Source: Lepidurus packardi
Lineage: Eukaryota; Arthropoda; Branchiopoda; Notostraca; Triopsidae
DNA length: 64,000 nucleotides
NCBI GenBank assembly: GCA_023053545.1
Contig: JAKZAN010000006.1
Span: 2,361,001-2,425,000 of the forward strand
Reading direction: 5' to 3'
In this document: positions 46,900 through 57,166 of the stretch, in pieces
Position numbering within the stretch: the stretch's first letter is position 1
Layout of the letters: each line of letters opens with the position of its first letter
Notes under the pieces: model-generated
What the model saw: the letters and a program-made list of their open reading frames with translations, nothing else
Told to the model about the DNA's origin: nothing
The model's database searches: none
Position numbers and translations under genes: made by a program

Positions 46900-48017
46900 A
46901 TGGCAAATAATACGGGAACAATTTCTTCAAGTAATCTTGTGAAACGAAAGCCGGAAAAAGACACTGTAAGTGCTGAAAGAATAATTATTCTACAAAGTAG
47001 AACCATACTTTATGGACAGACACCATCTGGGATAGCCAAGTATGAAGTAAACAGAAAATCTCGAAACAATAATATTTGACTATTTTTTTCTCATCCAGGC
47101 AAGCTTTTGCTTCGATGGCTTCTGAAAAAGGGATAAACCAAGTAGCTTTTGCAAAAAAGGTTATAGGAATGACCTTGACAGAAAAACTAACCCTGTTACG
47201 TGAATTTTATACGAAAAGATCTCCGGATTTTATCAAGCTCTATGATCCTTTAATAGAAAGTGCAAACTCGACTAGCATAAACTCCCAACCTTATAAAAGC
47301 AAAAATAAGTCCAATTTAGAGAGCACTGCAAAGCCCAGAAAAGAGAAACAAGTCCAGACTAAAAACAGCAAGGCAAAGAAGATTGTAGTTTCCGGTACAA
47401 ATTTTGCTATGGAACAAACTATCAGTAGATCACGTCAAGCTCAGAAAACTTTGGCTCAAGTTTGTTGTCATGAGCCAGCGACAACTGTAGCGGTAGATGT
47501 TTGGAGTCAGGCTTTGACTAAATCCTTGTCCAAGGAACCGGAAAACCTCTGTGATACACCCACGAGAAAATGGGTTGTAAAGCCGAGAGCCAAGCGTACA
47601 CCTCCGACAGGCACACAAGTCAATTTCGCGTGCTCAGATAAGTGTTATTCGCCAACAGAACCGGGATTAACCGAGTCAGTATTAGACGAGATATTTTTTA
47701 AGCACCCTAGTGAAATCCAAAGAGAGAGTGTTCTGCCTTCGGACACGAAAGGCACAGTTGAGTCTGATTTGGACGAAATTTTTTTCAACAGAAACAAGAG
47801 AAGTCAGGAAAAGAAATCGAGTCGAGAAGCTTCAACTTCAGCAGGTAGAACAGGACCATCTGTAGAACACAGTGAACCAAAGGAATTGACTTTGGTAAAA
47901 CCGCACTTGGGGAAGCCTATACTAAATACTCGAAGTATAGAGGAAACTTGTACTGTGCATGAACGCTTGGTACTGGAAGGTAAATTAGTACCTAACAGCA
48001 AAAGAAGAAGGCTCTAG
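46900..48017 (+). CDS. basic protein with repeated DEIFF motif, unrecognised
   Basis: Exons 46900-47039 and 47099-48017, 352 aa. The exon junction AA|G fits the phase and gives GIAKQAFASMASEKG. The N-terminus and the segment VIGMTLTEKLTLLREFYTKRSP look helical. The middle is Lys/Ser-rich. Two acidic-hydrophobic motifs repeat: SVLDEIFFKHPSE (about 260) and SDLDEIFFNRNKR (about 290). The chain ends SKRRRL, a likely nuclear localisation signal. I do not recognise a family. It shares a head-to-head promoter with KDM2 and ends 51 bp from the CRIF1 stop. The two-exon structure, open frame and repeated motif argue that it is real. Confidence 0.8.
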
Positions 48018-48068
48018 TAACTTTTTATATTTTTGTGTCTGAATTTTATGTGATCAATACAATCAAGT

Positions 48069-49032
48069 CTACGAAGTTGGTGGCGTAGATTGCGATTCTT
48101 TCGTTTCTGCGGCTTTAGCAAAGTTTAGCAAAGATTTGGCAGCTTTGGCTGCTTTAGCCTGCTTCTTAATTTCTTTCTCTGCTTTCTTGTCTTCCTTTTC
48201 TTTCTCTTCCAACATCTGCTTAAAGCGTTCGTCCTTTGGATCAACGCTGTACCCGAAGAACTGCCGGACTTCCTCATACATCCGATCTTTCTTTTCCTAA
48301 GAAACGTACATATGAATAACATTAGAATAATAGATAATTTTGTTTCGAGAATTAGTACGACTACATCATCTACAAAAGCTAAAAATTACAGAAGCATACC
48401 TGGGCTGCTCTAATTTCGGCCTCCTTTTTATTTTTCCTCTGAATAACCTCTCGTTTCCAACCACCCAGCTTAGACATTCTCTCTTCGATAAGAGCCATCC
48501 TGGAATAAACTTAAAATTCAATACCAATTGTCCTGTATTAACAAAATTACGATGATTACCGTTTTTGGATAGCTTCTGCTTCCTCTTGTTCTTTCTTTTT
48601 AGCCAGTTTTATCATTTCTTGTAGTGTATTTGGATAGGAAAAATCTTCAAATTCTTTCGTTTCAGTGAACTCCTCTTTGGTTGGCCAGAGAATGGCAGCA
48701 TTGACGCCTGATATTTCTCCATGCCGTGCGTACATTTTTCTCGCAAAATGCAACGACTTCATGTAAGGTGTCGGGGCTTCTTTGCCATAGGCCGAAGGAG
48801 GGATTCCATGAAGTTGTTCATAATGTTGGCGATTTAGCTTTGACTTGTTGCGAATACTCGTGCGATCAACCAGCACACTCTCATCTTCGCTAGGGTTAAC
48901 ATTTCCTGCATCTGTTGTACTATTTCTGATTAACCTTACACAGCTAGACATAAGCATATTTTTCCTAAGCAAAGAGTTCGAATGGCACGACCATGCAGAC
49001 CGCACTGATACCGGCACACTTTTAGGTAACAT
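48069..49032 (-). CDS. CRIF1/GADD45GIP1, mitoribosomal protein mL64
   Basis: Mitochondrial large-subunit protein near the exit tunnel. Exons 49032-48560, 48499-48400 and 48296-48069, 266 aa. It has an N-terminal mitochondrial presequence, the conserved RNKSKLNRQHYEQLHGIPP and the block YMKSLHFARKMYARHGEISG. These are followed by PTKEEFTETKEFEDFSYPNTL and a long charged helix with MALIEERMSKLGGWKREV, EEVRQFFGYSVDPKDERF and a Lys/Ala-rich end. Human CRIF1 matches in order. In mammals it aids membrane insertion of OXPHOS proteins and has reported nuclear roles. Confidence 0.93.
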
Positions 49033-49544
49033 GTTCGTTTTCGTTCACGTGCTAAGATACTGAAGTGGTTTCAAGCAAGCCAATGAAGTTGACAATGGTA
49101 CAAGGATTTTTTTTTTAAACAAAATAACTTATCTAGAGCCTCCCATTTGGCAGAAATTTTAAAAGCAATATTATTAACTCGTAAGTAATGCTCGTGAGAA
49201 CAAAACACCAACACGGCGATACCAAGAAGTAGTGCATATGGGAGGCACAAGGTGTCGTAATGCTTGTAACATGGGCGAATTTGATTCTCAAAGAGGTGGA
49301 TAAATGGCGAACTGCGAACCAAAGTGTAACAGTCGAACTTCCAAATCGACAAATTTGATATTATAAACTAGAATTCCTATAAAATAATATAGAAAAAATG
49401 ATACACAGAAACGAATTCGCCGTTCGTCTTTTATCTATCACCACTCAAAAACACTCCCAGAAATACATTGCTCAAATCCTAGTGGCAACCAAACTTATCA
49501 GTTGGTCGTCCGAAGTCTTTGTTTATATTTTTATGGTTATAAAA

Positions 49545-49700
49545 GCAGCAACTCGCATAAAAGCGGGTTGAGACATGTTCTAGGTGTCTTAAAAGGGCAA
49601 ACCGCATAAAAGCGTATTTAGTCTTGTTGTAGGAGGTGTCTAAAAGCAGCGAAAAAAACGGATTCAGTCACGCTTTAAGAGGCGTCTAAGCGCACTAACC
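49545..49700 (+). repeat. degenerate tandem repeat, ~60-bp period
   Basis: Successive copies share GCATAAAAGCG or a variant, then AGTC/GTT, then a GAGGTGTCTAAAAG-like end. The third copy is most diverged (GAGGCGTCTAAG). It runs directly into the TTAGG-type cluster. Confidence 0.5.
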
Positions 49701-49720
49701 TAACCTAACTTAACCTATCC
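49696..49720 (-). repeat. interstitial TTAGG-type repeat
   Basis: CTAACCTAACCTAACTTAACC on the plus strand, i.e. TTAGG repeats on the minus strand. Confidence 0.55.
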
Positions 49721-50191
49721 CAATGAAAGCTAACCTAAAATGCTCCGCCTGCAGCAAAAGTAGCTCGGGTATGGTTTGCCGCGGATCGCAAGTCGCAACC
49801 GCTAACATGGCTGAACCTGCTTTTATGCGAGTCGCTGGTTTTGATGTAAACAAGAAACGGTCCGGCTAGCCAGAGCTTATATTTTTCTGGTAAAAATAGG
49901 CTGGCAGCGTAAACTAAAATCGTTAACTTTGGACGTCAAGTGTAGCACGTCAGATTCTCTGACAACCTGCAAACTTGCGAGAACCACATATTTTTCTGGG
50001 TATGTTATTTTTATCCTTATCCCTCTCCTTCTGAAGAAGGTTAGGTAACCCAAACGATTATTTTACAAGTGATTATTTTACAAAGAAATTAGCTGTATTT
50101 ATACACAAAATAGTATGGTTTATGTTCCCGCTCTACACAGTTATGTAAAGAAATAAACCATTGAAATTGAGTGCAAGATTAATTAAAAAGC

Positions 50192-52717
50192 TCAGTACCC
50201 TGCTCGGATATTTTGCGCGAACTGATTTACGGGCATTGGTTGCTGCCAAGCCATTCCGTATGAGGATGACGCGGGGGGAACATTGTGGTGGGCCATTGGC
50301 ATCGGGGAAGGCTGATTTTTGGAGTGAACATGTGCTTGTTGGGGTCGTTGGTAAGCGGACTTCTGTACGTGAGCTGGGGCAGCATGGTAACCAGAATTGG
50401 TCGCAAACGGCGGGTACTGAACGTATTCCATTGCAAGAGAAGCAGGGTATACTTGGCCTCTATAACTCGAGCTTCCTGGAGCTGCTGCGGATGGTGGTGG
50501 TGCAGCATGATTCATTTGGGGCTCAAGATATTGTGGCTGCTGTTGTTGGATAGCAGCTTGGTAGTGTGAGGGTCTGTTCATGGCTGGATAAGTTTGGGGT
50601 TTAATAGCTTGAGGGACGTATGCAGGTTGAGCAGGTTGAGGAACGTATGCAGGTTGAGCAGGTTGAGGAACGTATGCAGGTTGAGGAACGTATGCAGGTT
50701 GATCAGGTTGAGGAACGTATGCAGGTTGGGCTGGTTGAGGAATACGAGTTTCAGGAGCTGAATAGCTTTCCTGGGAAGCAGATCTATACTGTGTCAGAGG
50801 CTCAAAGCCGTATTCCACGCTGGTAGTCGCAAGGGTAGTCGCTGTAGGCGTAAGTGTGCTATAAACCGCTTTTGCGGTGGTTTCTTGCTTGGAGGTTATT
50901 ATTGTTTCTTCTTTTTGGTGACAGGGGGGAACAGTGGTTGTAGGAGTGTACTCGATTGTGGCTGGCTTCTCGTATTTTCTAGGAGAAGATGTAGGATATT
51001 GCTGGTATTGCTTCGCAGCATGTTTATTAGGGTAGTTTGCCCTCGATTCTGTTTCTTGCTGATGTTCTCCCGGGAAGGGAATATCATTCGAAATGGGTGC
51101 GGGTAGAAATGCCTGTGTTTCTTCTTTGATGGGTTCGTATTTGCTAGGGGCAGGTGTAGGATATTCGTGGTATTGCTTTAAAATAGGGTTGTAAGGAGAG
51201 TTTCCTTGAGATTCTTCTTCGCGGTGTTCTACCGGCAAAGCAACGTCAGTAGAAACAAGAGCGGGTTGAAGTCCATGGGTTTCTTCTTGAAGAGATGCTA
51301 GAATAGGTAGATTCAAGAGGTTGGTTGTGGCACCTTCCTTATTCTGGCTCTCATACGGTGGCTGTGCGTGCCGATAAGCGTTTGCATATTTGTTATTGGA
51401 ATATTTCGGCTGGTACTGAGTTTGTTGGACGTGATGCTCATACACTTGAGCTGTTTCAGCACTTCCGTACGGTACAGGAACAGGAGCAGTCGTAGTGGTT
51501 ACTTCAATTTGCATTGAAGTAGTTTGATATGGAACTCGCCCATGAGCAACCGCAGGAACAGGAACCATTGTCGGCTGCATTGTTGGGCTATATTCGGGTT
51601 TCGAAAGCGGTGTGCTGTATTTTGGTACTGGACGGAATCCGTGCTCTGGTTTGGTCGGGTATTGAGTTTTTTGTTGAGGGATTTCAAACTTGACGTGCAT
51701 TGGAGACTGGCCGGGCATTGAAGGAGACAAAACTGGAGTTTCAATTGAATACTGGTTGTAGCCGTGTTCTTTGACGCTGCTGTATTGTTGGGCAGGTTTT
51801 ATATAAGTGGAAGGATTGTAGGAATTAGAAGTAGCAGTTATAGGGACGATTTCCACGTTCTCCGCAGACGGGGCTTGGTATTGTGTTTGATAGGATTTTT
51901 CGTCATTTACAATAACTCCTTGCTTCTGTTCAGGCGATGTGTATGTATCGTAGGACTGCTGGTTCTCTTGTTGCACAGCTCCAGTTTGTTCATTTGTAGA
52001 CGCGTGTTGTCCTGTTTCTTCGAGAGTCCCTGGTGGATAAAATATCATTTCCACTTTAGTAGGTTGGTAAGAAGCTTCATCGTGTGCTGGTGCATATTCT
52101 TGATGCGACACTGGATTTTTGTGTACTTCTACTGGTGTTTCGGGTTCGTTGTAAACTTCATTTTGGTAGCTGTCTTTTCCATCCTGTGTCGTTTTTGCGT
52201 AGTCAGCCGGAGCGGTATATTTGAGAGTTTCGTGCGCAGGCTCGGGGGTGGGTAAAGGGTTTCCACAGCAGCGTACGAAACCGTATTCTCGGCATGGCGA
52301 AATTGCCCCAAAATCGCGCACATCGTAAATACCTATGCCGTACGGACGCGGACACTCTGTGGTAGGTTTACAGGGGCAGATATTTTGGTAGGGGTCTGGA
52401 GTTGCTGTTTCGATGAGTACTGGGGGTTGTACTAGGTTCGTGGTTTGAATCGGTTGATTGGGTTGAAAATAATAGTCATATTCGGAAAAGTCTTGCGCTT
52501 CTTCCATGTTCTGTTTGACTACTGTCTGTTGCTCGGTGTTTTGCTGGCTCGTTTCTTGGTAAAATGTTGAGAATTGCTTTTCGTATTGTAGTTGCTCAGA
52601 AGGAGGATTTGGCACTGGTAGGGAAGGCTGTTGCGGGTGCCGGAAGAAAAGGTTATATTCCTGAGTTAAACTCTGGCCGCACGCCAGTAGCAGAATCACA
52701 GCTACTGCTGATTTCAT
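50192..52717 (-). CDS. secreted Pro/Gln/Tyr-rich repetitive protein
   Basis: Single-exon gene, 841 aa from the ATG at 52717. This ATG begins a clear signal peptide (MKSAVAVILLLACGQSLTQ); an in-frame ATG further upstream gives a poorer start. A cysteine cluster lies at about residues 115-155 (CPCKPTTECPRPYGIG, then FGAISPCREYGFVRCCGN), somewhat like clip- or masquerade-type disulfide domains. The rest is low complexity: many Tyr-Pro, Gln-Gln and Thr. There is a tandem array of PAYVPQP units near residues 690-745 (plus strand 50610-50745). Such composition is common in extracellular matrix, cuticle-associated or adhesive arthropod proteins. No chitin-binding motif was seen. A minus-strand TATAAA at 52864-52859 could be the promoter. 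Confidence 0.8.
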   Translation of the reverse strand: MKSAVAVILLLACGQSLTQEYNLFFRHPQQPSLPVPNPPSEQLQYEKQFSTFYQETSQQNTEQQTVVKQNMEEAQDFSEYDYYFQPNQPIQTTNLVQPPVLIETATPDPYQNICPCKPTTECPRPYGIGIYDVRDFGAISPCREYGFVRCCGNPLPTPEPAHETLKYTAPADYAKTTQDGKDSYQNEVYNEPETPVEVHKNPVSHQEYAPAHDEASYQPTKVEMIFYPPGTLEETGQHASTNEQTGAVQQENQQSYDTYTSPEQKQGVIVNDEKSYQTQYQAPSAENVEIVPITATSNSYNPSTYIKPAQQYSSVKEHGYNQYSIETPVLSPSMPGQSPMHVKFEIPQQKTQYPTKPEHGFRPVPKYSTPLSKPEYSPTMQPTMVPVPAVAHGRVPYQTTSMQIEVTTTTAPVPVPYGSAETAQVYEHHVQQTQYQPKYSNNKYANAYRHAQPPYESQNKEGATTNLLNLPILASLQEETHGLQPALVSTDVALPVEHREEESQGNSPYNPILKQYHEYPTPAPSKYEPIKEETQAFLPAPISNDIPFPGEHQQETESRANYPNKHAAKQYQQYPTSSPRKYEKPATIEYTPTTTVPPCHQKEETIITSKQETTAKAVYSTLTPTATTLATTSVEYGFEPLTQYRSASQESYSAPETRIPQPAQPAYVPQPDQPAYVPQPAYVPQPAQPAYVPQPAQPAYVPQAIKPQTYPAMNRPSHYQAAIQQQQPQYLEPQMNHAAPPPSAAAPGSSSYRGQVYPASLAMEYVQYPPFATNSGYHAAPAHVQKSAYQRPQQAHVHSKNQPSPMPMAHHNVPPASSSYGMAWQQPMPVNQFAQNIRAGY

Positions 52718-53518
52718 GTCTGCAAATCTCGGAAGATTGTTAGTGAATTGTAGAAGCACAATTTACAGTGATAAACAATTTTCTTGGGTTTTATGCACAC
52801 AACTGTTCACTTCACTGACGGTTTCGGGTTCTGATTTTAGTCCAGCATTTCCTTTGAATTTATACCGGAAAGACCTGATGGCAAGCTCCACCTATTTTGC
52901 ACACAAAATTTTGACCTCGCATAGAAATGCCGCTTGACAGGGTATAGGAAAAATGGGGGGAAATTGCTAAGGTTGATTTTTATAGGTCATTTTATTCGAA
53001 TCTAGGCTTTACCGCAGCCGAAGGTTATTTTCCTTAAGAACGTGAAGATTTCATACCTTGGCTTATAAGCGATATGGGTGATCTCGGTGAAAATCAGGTC
53101 ATACTTTCTTCCTTGACCCGGTTTTCTCCGGGGTTCAACAGGTAAACCAACCTACGAAAACGAGAGTTGCGAGATCGCCCGGATTTCACATTTGCACGTT
53201 GGTTTCATTTGAGCAATAACAAGGATGATAACGAGCTAGTGAAGTTGCACAAAGGAAGTTGACATCAACGAGCATACGTTTATTTTTCCTAAGAAATTCC
53301 TAGAAGGGAACAACTTATTTCCCTTCTCGGATGTAAAGTCGGTAAACAAGGTTGTGTGAAGGGCATATACGAAATTTACGAAATGTTTCAAATAAGCAAT
53401 CTAATACATTAAAAAATACAAGGAATACTTAATGCGTTTCTCACAGTAATGTGGCTATGCTGCTATGATTGTGTGTAAGTACGACTTACAGATAATTATG
53501 TTTCTCCCCCGTTAGGCC
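52718..53518. other. intergenic between divergent genes
   Basis: Contains the putative TATA box of the repetitive secreted protein gene (minus strand 52864-52859). The other side probably carries a 5' UTR intron of SPIN90, since the SPIN90 start codon follows a CCCCCGTTAG acceptor-like sequence. No gene. Confidence 0.4.
52859..52864 (-). promoter_or_regulatory. TATA box candidate of secreted repetitive protein gene
   Basis: GGTATAAATTC on the minus strand, 142 bp before the chosen start codon. A TCAGT initiator-like motif lies about 45 nt downstream, slightly further than ideal. Confidence 0.35.
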
Positions 53519-55946
53519 ATGGAGCAATTTCCGTACCTACTAGAGGCATTATACTCGATGGAAGCCCAATACCAACATACCTTGTCATTCGAGCAGAATG
53601 AAAAATTCTTTCCTATCCCTGGACGCAATAAAGATGAGAATTGGCTTCATGTAGTCAATATCGGCGGGAATCATGGCTACGTACCTACCAACTACGTAGA
53701 AACCGTCAAGGTTGGCATCAAATTCTCCTTATCAACCCGCTCTTTCCGGCTGACAAAATTTTCTTTGTTTCAGTGTAGCCCACAAGTCTTGTGTGGTTTT
53801 ATAGATGAGGTTCTTTTGAACATGAACAAGGCAAGTGACGAGACTTCTCAAGAAAAAGCAGAAGTTATTGAAGCCCTCACGTTGGCAAGAATGAGTGTTG
53901 AAGTCGGACCTAGCCATCCCCGTAAATCGCACAAAAAGCCTGCTCCAGCGCCTCCAGATGTTGAATCCGTGAAGCACATGGCTGACTTACAAGCGCAATT
54001 AAGTCCCAAGATAAGTTTTATACCACCTTTGCCCACCCCAAACGAACCTATGGTCGACTTGGCAGCGCCTGCTGAATTATTAAACGATAAAACTCATGAA
54101 GTCATCCAAAAAGAGGAAACAGCGGAGACTGAGATAACTCAACTTCCAGACTTTTCTTCACTAATGAAACCAGATGCAGATGTAATAGAAAACGATGTAG
54201 ATTCACCTGATTACTGTGATAAAAACGTTCAGGCAGCTACAGTTCCAGCGCCTGATCTTCCTCAAGATTTTAAAATTGCAGATATTTTTTCACTGAATCT
54301 AAAAACAACCAGCGAGACCAGCGATGGTAATGTTGATGTTGTGCAACCGTACTCTGGGGAGAATGGATTAAAGTTAGCATTCAAGTTGGTTTATGCCGTT
54401 AGAGATGCAACTGATTTGAGGTACAATCTAGCGCAAGAGGCTGTCAAAGCGGTGCTGCAGACGTTAAGTGCGAGGTATCTATGTCAACTCTGCATTGCCG
54501 AACATTATCTCCACTTCTTTTGTAGTCTTCTTCCATCGCCTTACATGCAAGTATTGTCGTTGTTGAAATCACCGTGTGATTTCCCTGTTACCTTGTTGAT
54601 GACTAGCAACGATGCTTCCCAGTTATCTGCCCTATTTCAAAATATGAAGATGCACGTAGCCCGAGAATCTCAGCAGGCTGGTCATTGGGTGGTTGACCAA
54701 TCGGACGTCGATAGTTTGGAAGAAACGCTTGAAAAGATTCTTACACTATTCGTATAACATAGCTTTTGCCAGTTTGAAGTCGTCTAAATGACGAATTCTC
54801 CCTTAGAGTAAAACACATGCTGGATTGAGTCGCCATTTCATTGTATCTGATGATTACGAGATTTTCCGTGATGGCTTGCAGTTATTAGAAACCCAGACGT
54901 CATGGCCGTGTAGGCGACTTTTGCTATCCTACTTATACGAATGTATGCGATTAGATGAGGCGTGTATTGCCCAAGCCATCAATTCATTCTTACCTACAGA
55001 GCTTCTGAGGTTTGTTATATACATATAGAAATTATATACATGTTATATACATATACGTATAGAAATTCCTTAAATCAGTTGTATTATTCTAGGGATTTGA
55101 TGCCTGGTAATCAAATAGAGCGCCTGCAAATTGCAGCTCGGTTACTTCTCGCGATTTTATCTACGGGCGAAAAATTACCCGTCACTTCGTTAAGTGAGTT
55201 ACCATTAGAAAGCTTTGCAGCCTTATGGTTAACATGCTGCTTGACGCATAGTGTACATGGGCTCGGAATTTGTAACGAATGTCATTGGATTAGTGGAGAG
55301 CAACAAGGATGAGAGTGTAGCTGACGATCTGGTCGGAGTTTTAGTTGGATTAAATTTGCAGTACGACAACAGCAACAACGCTGTTTTAGATGCATTGGAA
55401 ACATACGCCGGATCTTCGGAATTAACAGAAAAACTTATTGTTCTGCTCAACCGAGGAAGTAGGAGTAAAAACGTGATGTGTAGAACAATAATTTCTTAGT
55501 TATCGTATAGGTGATCCATTGATTGTTTTCGAGCATAGTCAAGAAAAAGAATGCAATTCCGTTCTTCGCTTGCTTTTGTTGGTTTTTGATCGGCAGAAAA
55601 CGGCAACAATTTTCTACCAGAATGACTTGGAAGTCGTATTTGACATAGTACTGCGATTACTTTGCGATTTAGCACCGGGCGATAAGGTATAACATGTTGT
55701 TTCTTTCTGGAATTGTTTATTTTTTTATTTTATTTTGAATAGAAGAAAACGTGCTGTTTGACGCTTTTGGACAGAATGATCAAAAACACTGATTACCTTA
55801 GCCGACCTTACCGTGCCTCAGATTTCAAAATATGCCTGTGCGGAATAATGAGTGATCTAGACGAGCTTGGATGTATCGATTCCCAGCAAGAAGTTGATAA
55901 GAACTTAGCAGCTACGATAATTCATAGTATTTCTGGTCTTGCATAG
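53519..55946 (+). CDS. NCKIPSD: SPIN90/NCKIPSD homologue (SH3 and leucine-rich domain)
   Basis: Actin regulator that binds Nck and Arp2/3 and promotes linear actin nucleation. Exons 53519-53710, 53774-54751, 54807-55009, 55093-55193, 55252-55458, 55511-55686 and 55743-55946, 686 aa. An SH3 domain occupies residues 8-62 (ALYSMEAQYQHTLSFEQNEKF through GYVPTNYVE, with ALYS, W and PxNYVE landmarks). A proline-bearing linker (KKPAPAPPD) and an acidic disordered middle follow. The C-terminal SPIN90/Ldb17 leucine-rich domain spans about residues 390-686, with ELTEKLIVLLNRGSDPLIVFEH, TATIFYQNDLEVVFDI and LLCDLAPGDK matching human. Intron 1 (63 nt) is in frame without a stop, so its retention would not break the protein. 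The ATG has a perfect GCCATGG context. Confidence 0.92.
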
Positions 55947-56220
55947 TTTAGTCTTTGATTTTTTGACTTCTTAAATTAGCCAACTTGTTATTTGGCAAGT
56001 ATTTGCCTTCAGAAAAACAAGCTTTTGCCTTCCTTCTTATCCTAGTCGTACCTCTTACATGCCTGAAAGTAAGATGCTCTTTTTGAGATTCATTAAGTCT
56101 GACATTGCTATACGGTGTTCGAATTTTTATTTTCGACTTTATACACGGCGACAGTGATAGCTTAGTACGGAATTAAGCCTTCAATTAGAGTGCTACACAG
56201 TCCAGGGAAGGGACGTCTCT
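55947..56220. other. 3' space between convergent SPIN90 and COX6A
   Basis: 274 bp holding two 3' UTRs. Nothing else seen. Confidence 0.4.
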
Positions 56221-56826
56221 TTAATGATGGTCATCATGGCTTTCTTCGTAGCCACTGGGGAGAGGGTTGAGATGGGGATTGTGGAACAGACTTTTCTGGC
56301 CATCACCCCACGGGAATCGCTACACAATTTTTTTTAATAGATAAGTATGTAAATGTACAGTGTTTTATATTGTCACCTTGTTACGAAGACGCAGGTGTTC
56401 GTAAGGAACGAAAGGAGGAGGAGTATGGGGCTCAGCCATAACTTTGATGTACGCATTCAACATGCACAAAGCTACTCCTGGGAGTGCAACAAACAAACTC
56501 AAATTGCGCCACAGTTTCCAGCCATCTAGATAAGGTTAAAACTTTAGATTACAGTAGTTCAGTATGGACTGGAATATTATTGTTTTGTGAATTTCTATTT
56601 GCCCTTTAGCTTTTGTATTATGACCCAAGTACCAAAACTCGGCACTTGACTCACAAATTTACACAAATCGGGCTAGCCTCTGTTCATTGTCCGTAATTTC
56701 AAACACTTCTTTTACGAGAGGCTTACCTTTATGTCCGGAGGTGGCGGCTGTGCCATGGGCACCAGCATTTGGCGCAATTGTCGCCGTAAATTTGCGAGTA
56801 ACTTGACGGGACAGATTGGATGCCAT
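56221..56826 (-). CDS. COX6A: cytochrome c oxidase subunit 6A
   Basis: Nuclear-encoded accessory subunit of complex IV in the mitochondrial inner membrane. Exons 56826-56727, 56525-56377 and 56319-56221, 115 aa. The N-terminal 30 residues are a basic presequence. [21 protein letters not shown] contains the single membrane segment. [20 protein letters not shown], then [15 protein letters not shown], is the family signature, followed by a short His/Asp tail. The ATG at 56826 was preferred to an in-frame TTG 33 nt upstream. Head-to-head with the RSKR-like kinase, 340 bp apart. Confidence 0.95.
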
Positions 56827-57166
56827 TTTCGATGCGGAAGGTGATCGCAGCGTTGACAAACCAATATTTAGCCGTGCAAGCTCTACGTTGCCATTCTTGC
56901 AATTGTCCTTTAGTTAATGGCAATATATTTGATGTAGCTTAAGACTATCTGATAGAAAAATATATGATTACAAAACAATGTATTTTGTAACTTTAAATAA
57001 ATGGAATTGTACAAAAGTTCAATAATATTTCCGATAAGTGCTGCCACCAACAGTGGAAAGAAACAATTCCTTGTTTATATTATTATTCTAAGTTAGGCCG
57101 GTTTAAAATGCGTAATCTCATGAATGGCAACTAAATTTAAGTTAACGTGCTAATGTGGATCCTTCT
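56827..57166. promoter_or_regulatory. probable shared promoter of COX6A and RSKR-like kinase
   Basis: 340 bp between divergent start codons. AT-rich, with no clear TATA or initiator picked out. Inferred from position only. Confidence 0.35.

Larger units (their letters stand above)
49033..50191. other. intergenic with degenerate tandem repeat and TTAGG-type cluster
   Basis: No gene. 49545-49700 holds roughly three degenerate copies of a ~60-bp unit built around GCATAAAAGCG and GGTGTCTAAAAG. 49696-49720 holds CTAACCTAACCTAAC-type telomere-like repeats. Confidence 0.5.

Noticed and set aside
50620-50826. Plus-strand frame made of repeated QVEQVEERM words
   Set aside because: It is the antisense of the PAYVPQP array in the minus-strand secreted protein gene.
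52129-52323. Short minus-strand frame with cysteines
   Set aside because: It lies in another frame of the secreted protein gene and has no signal or family features.
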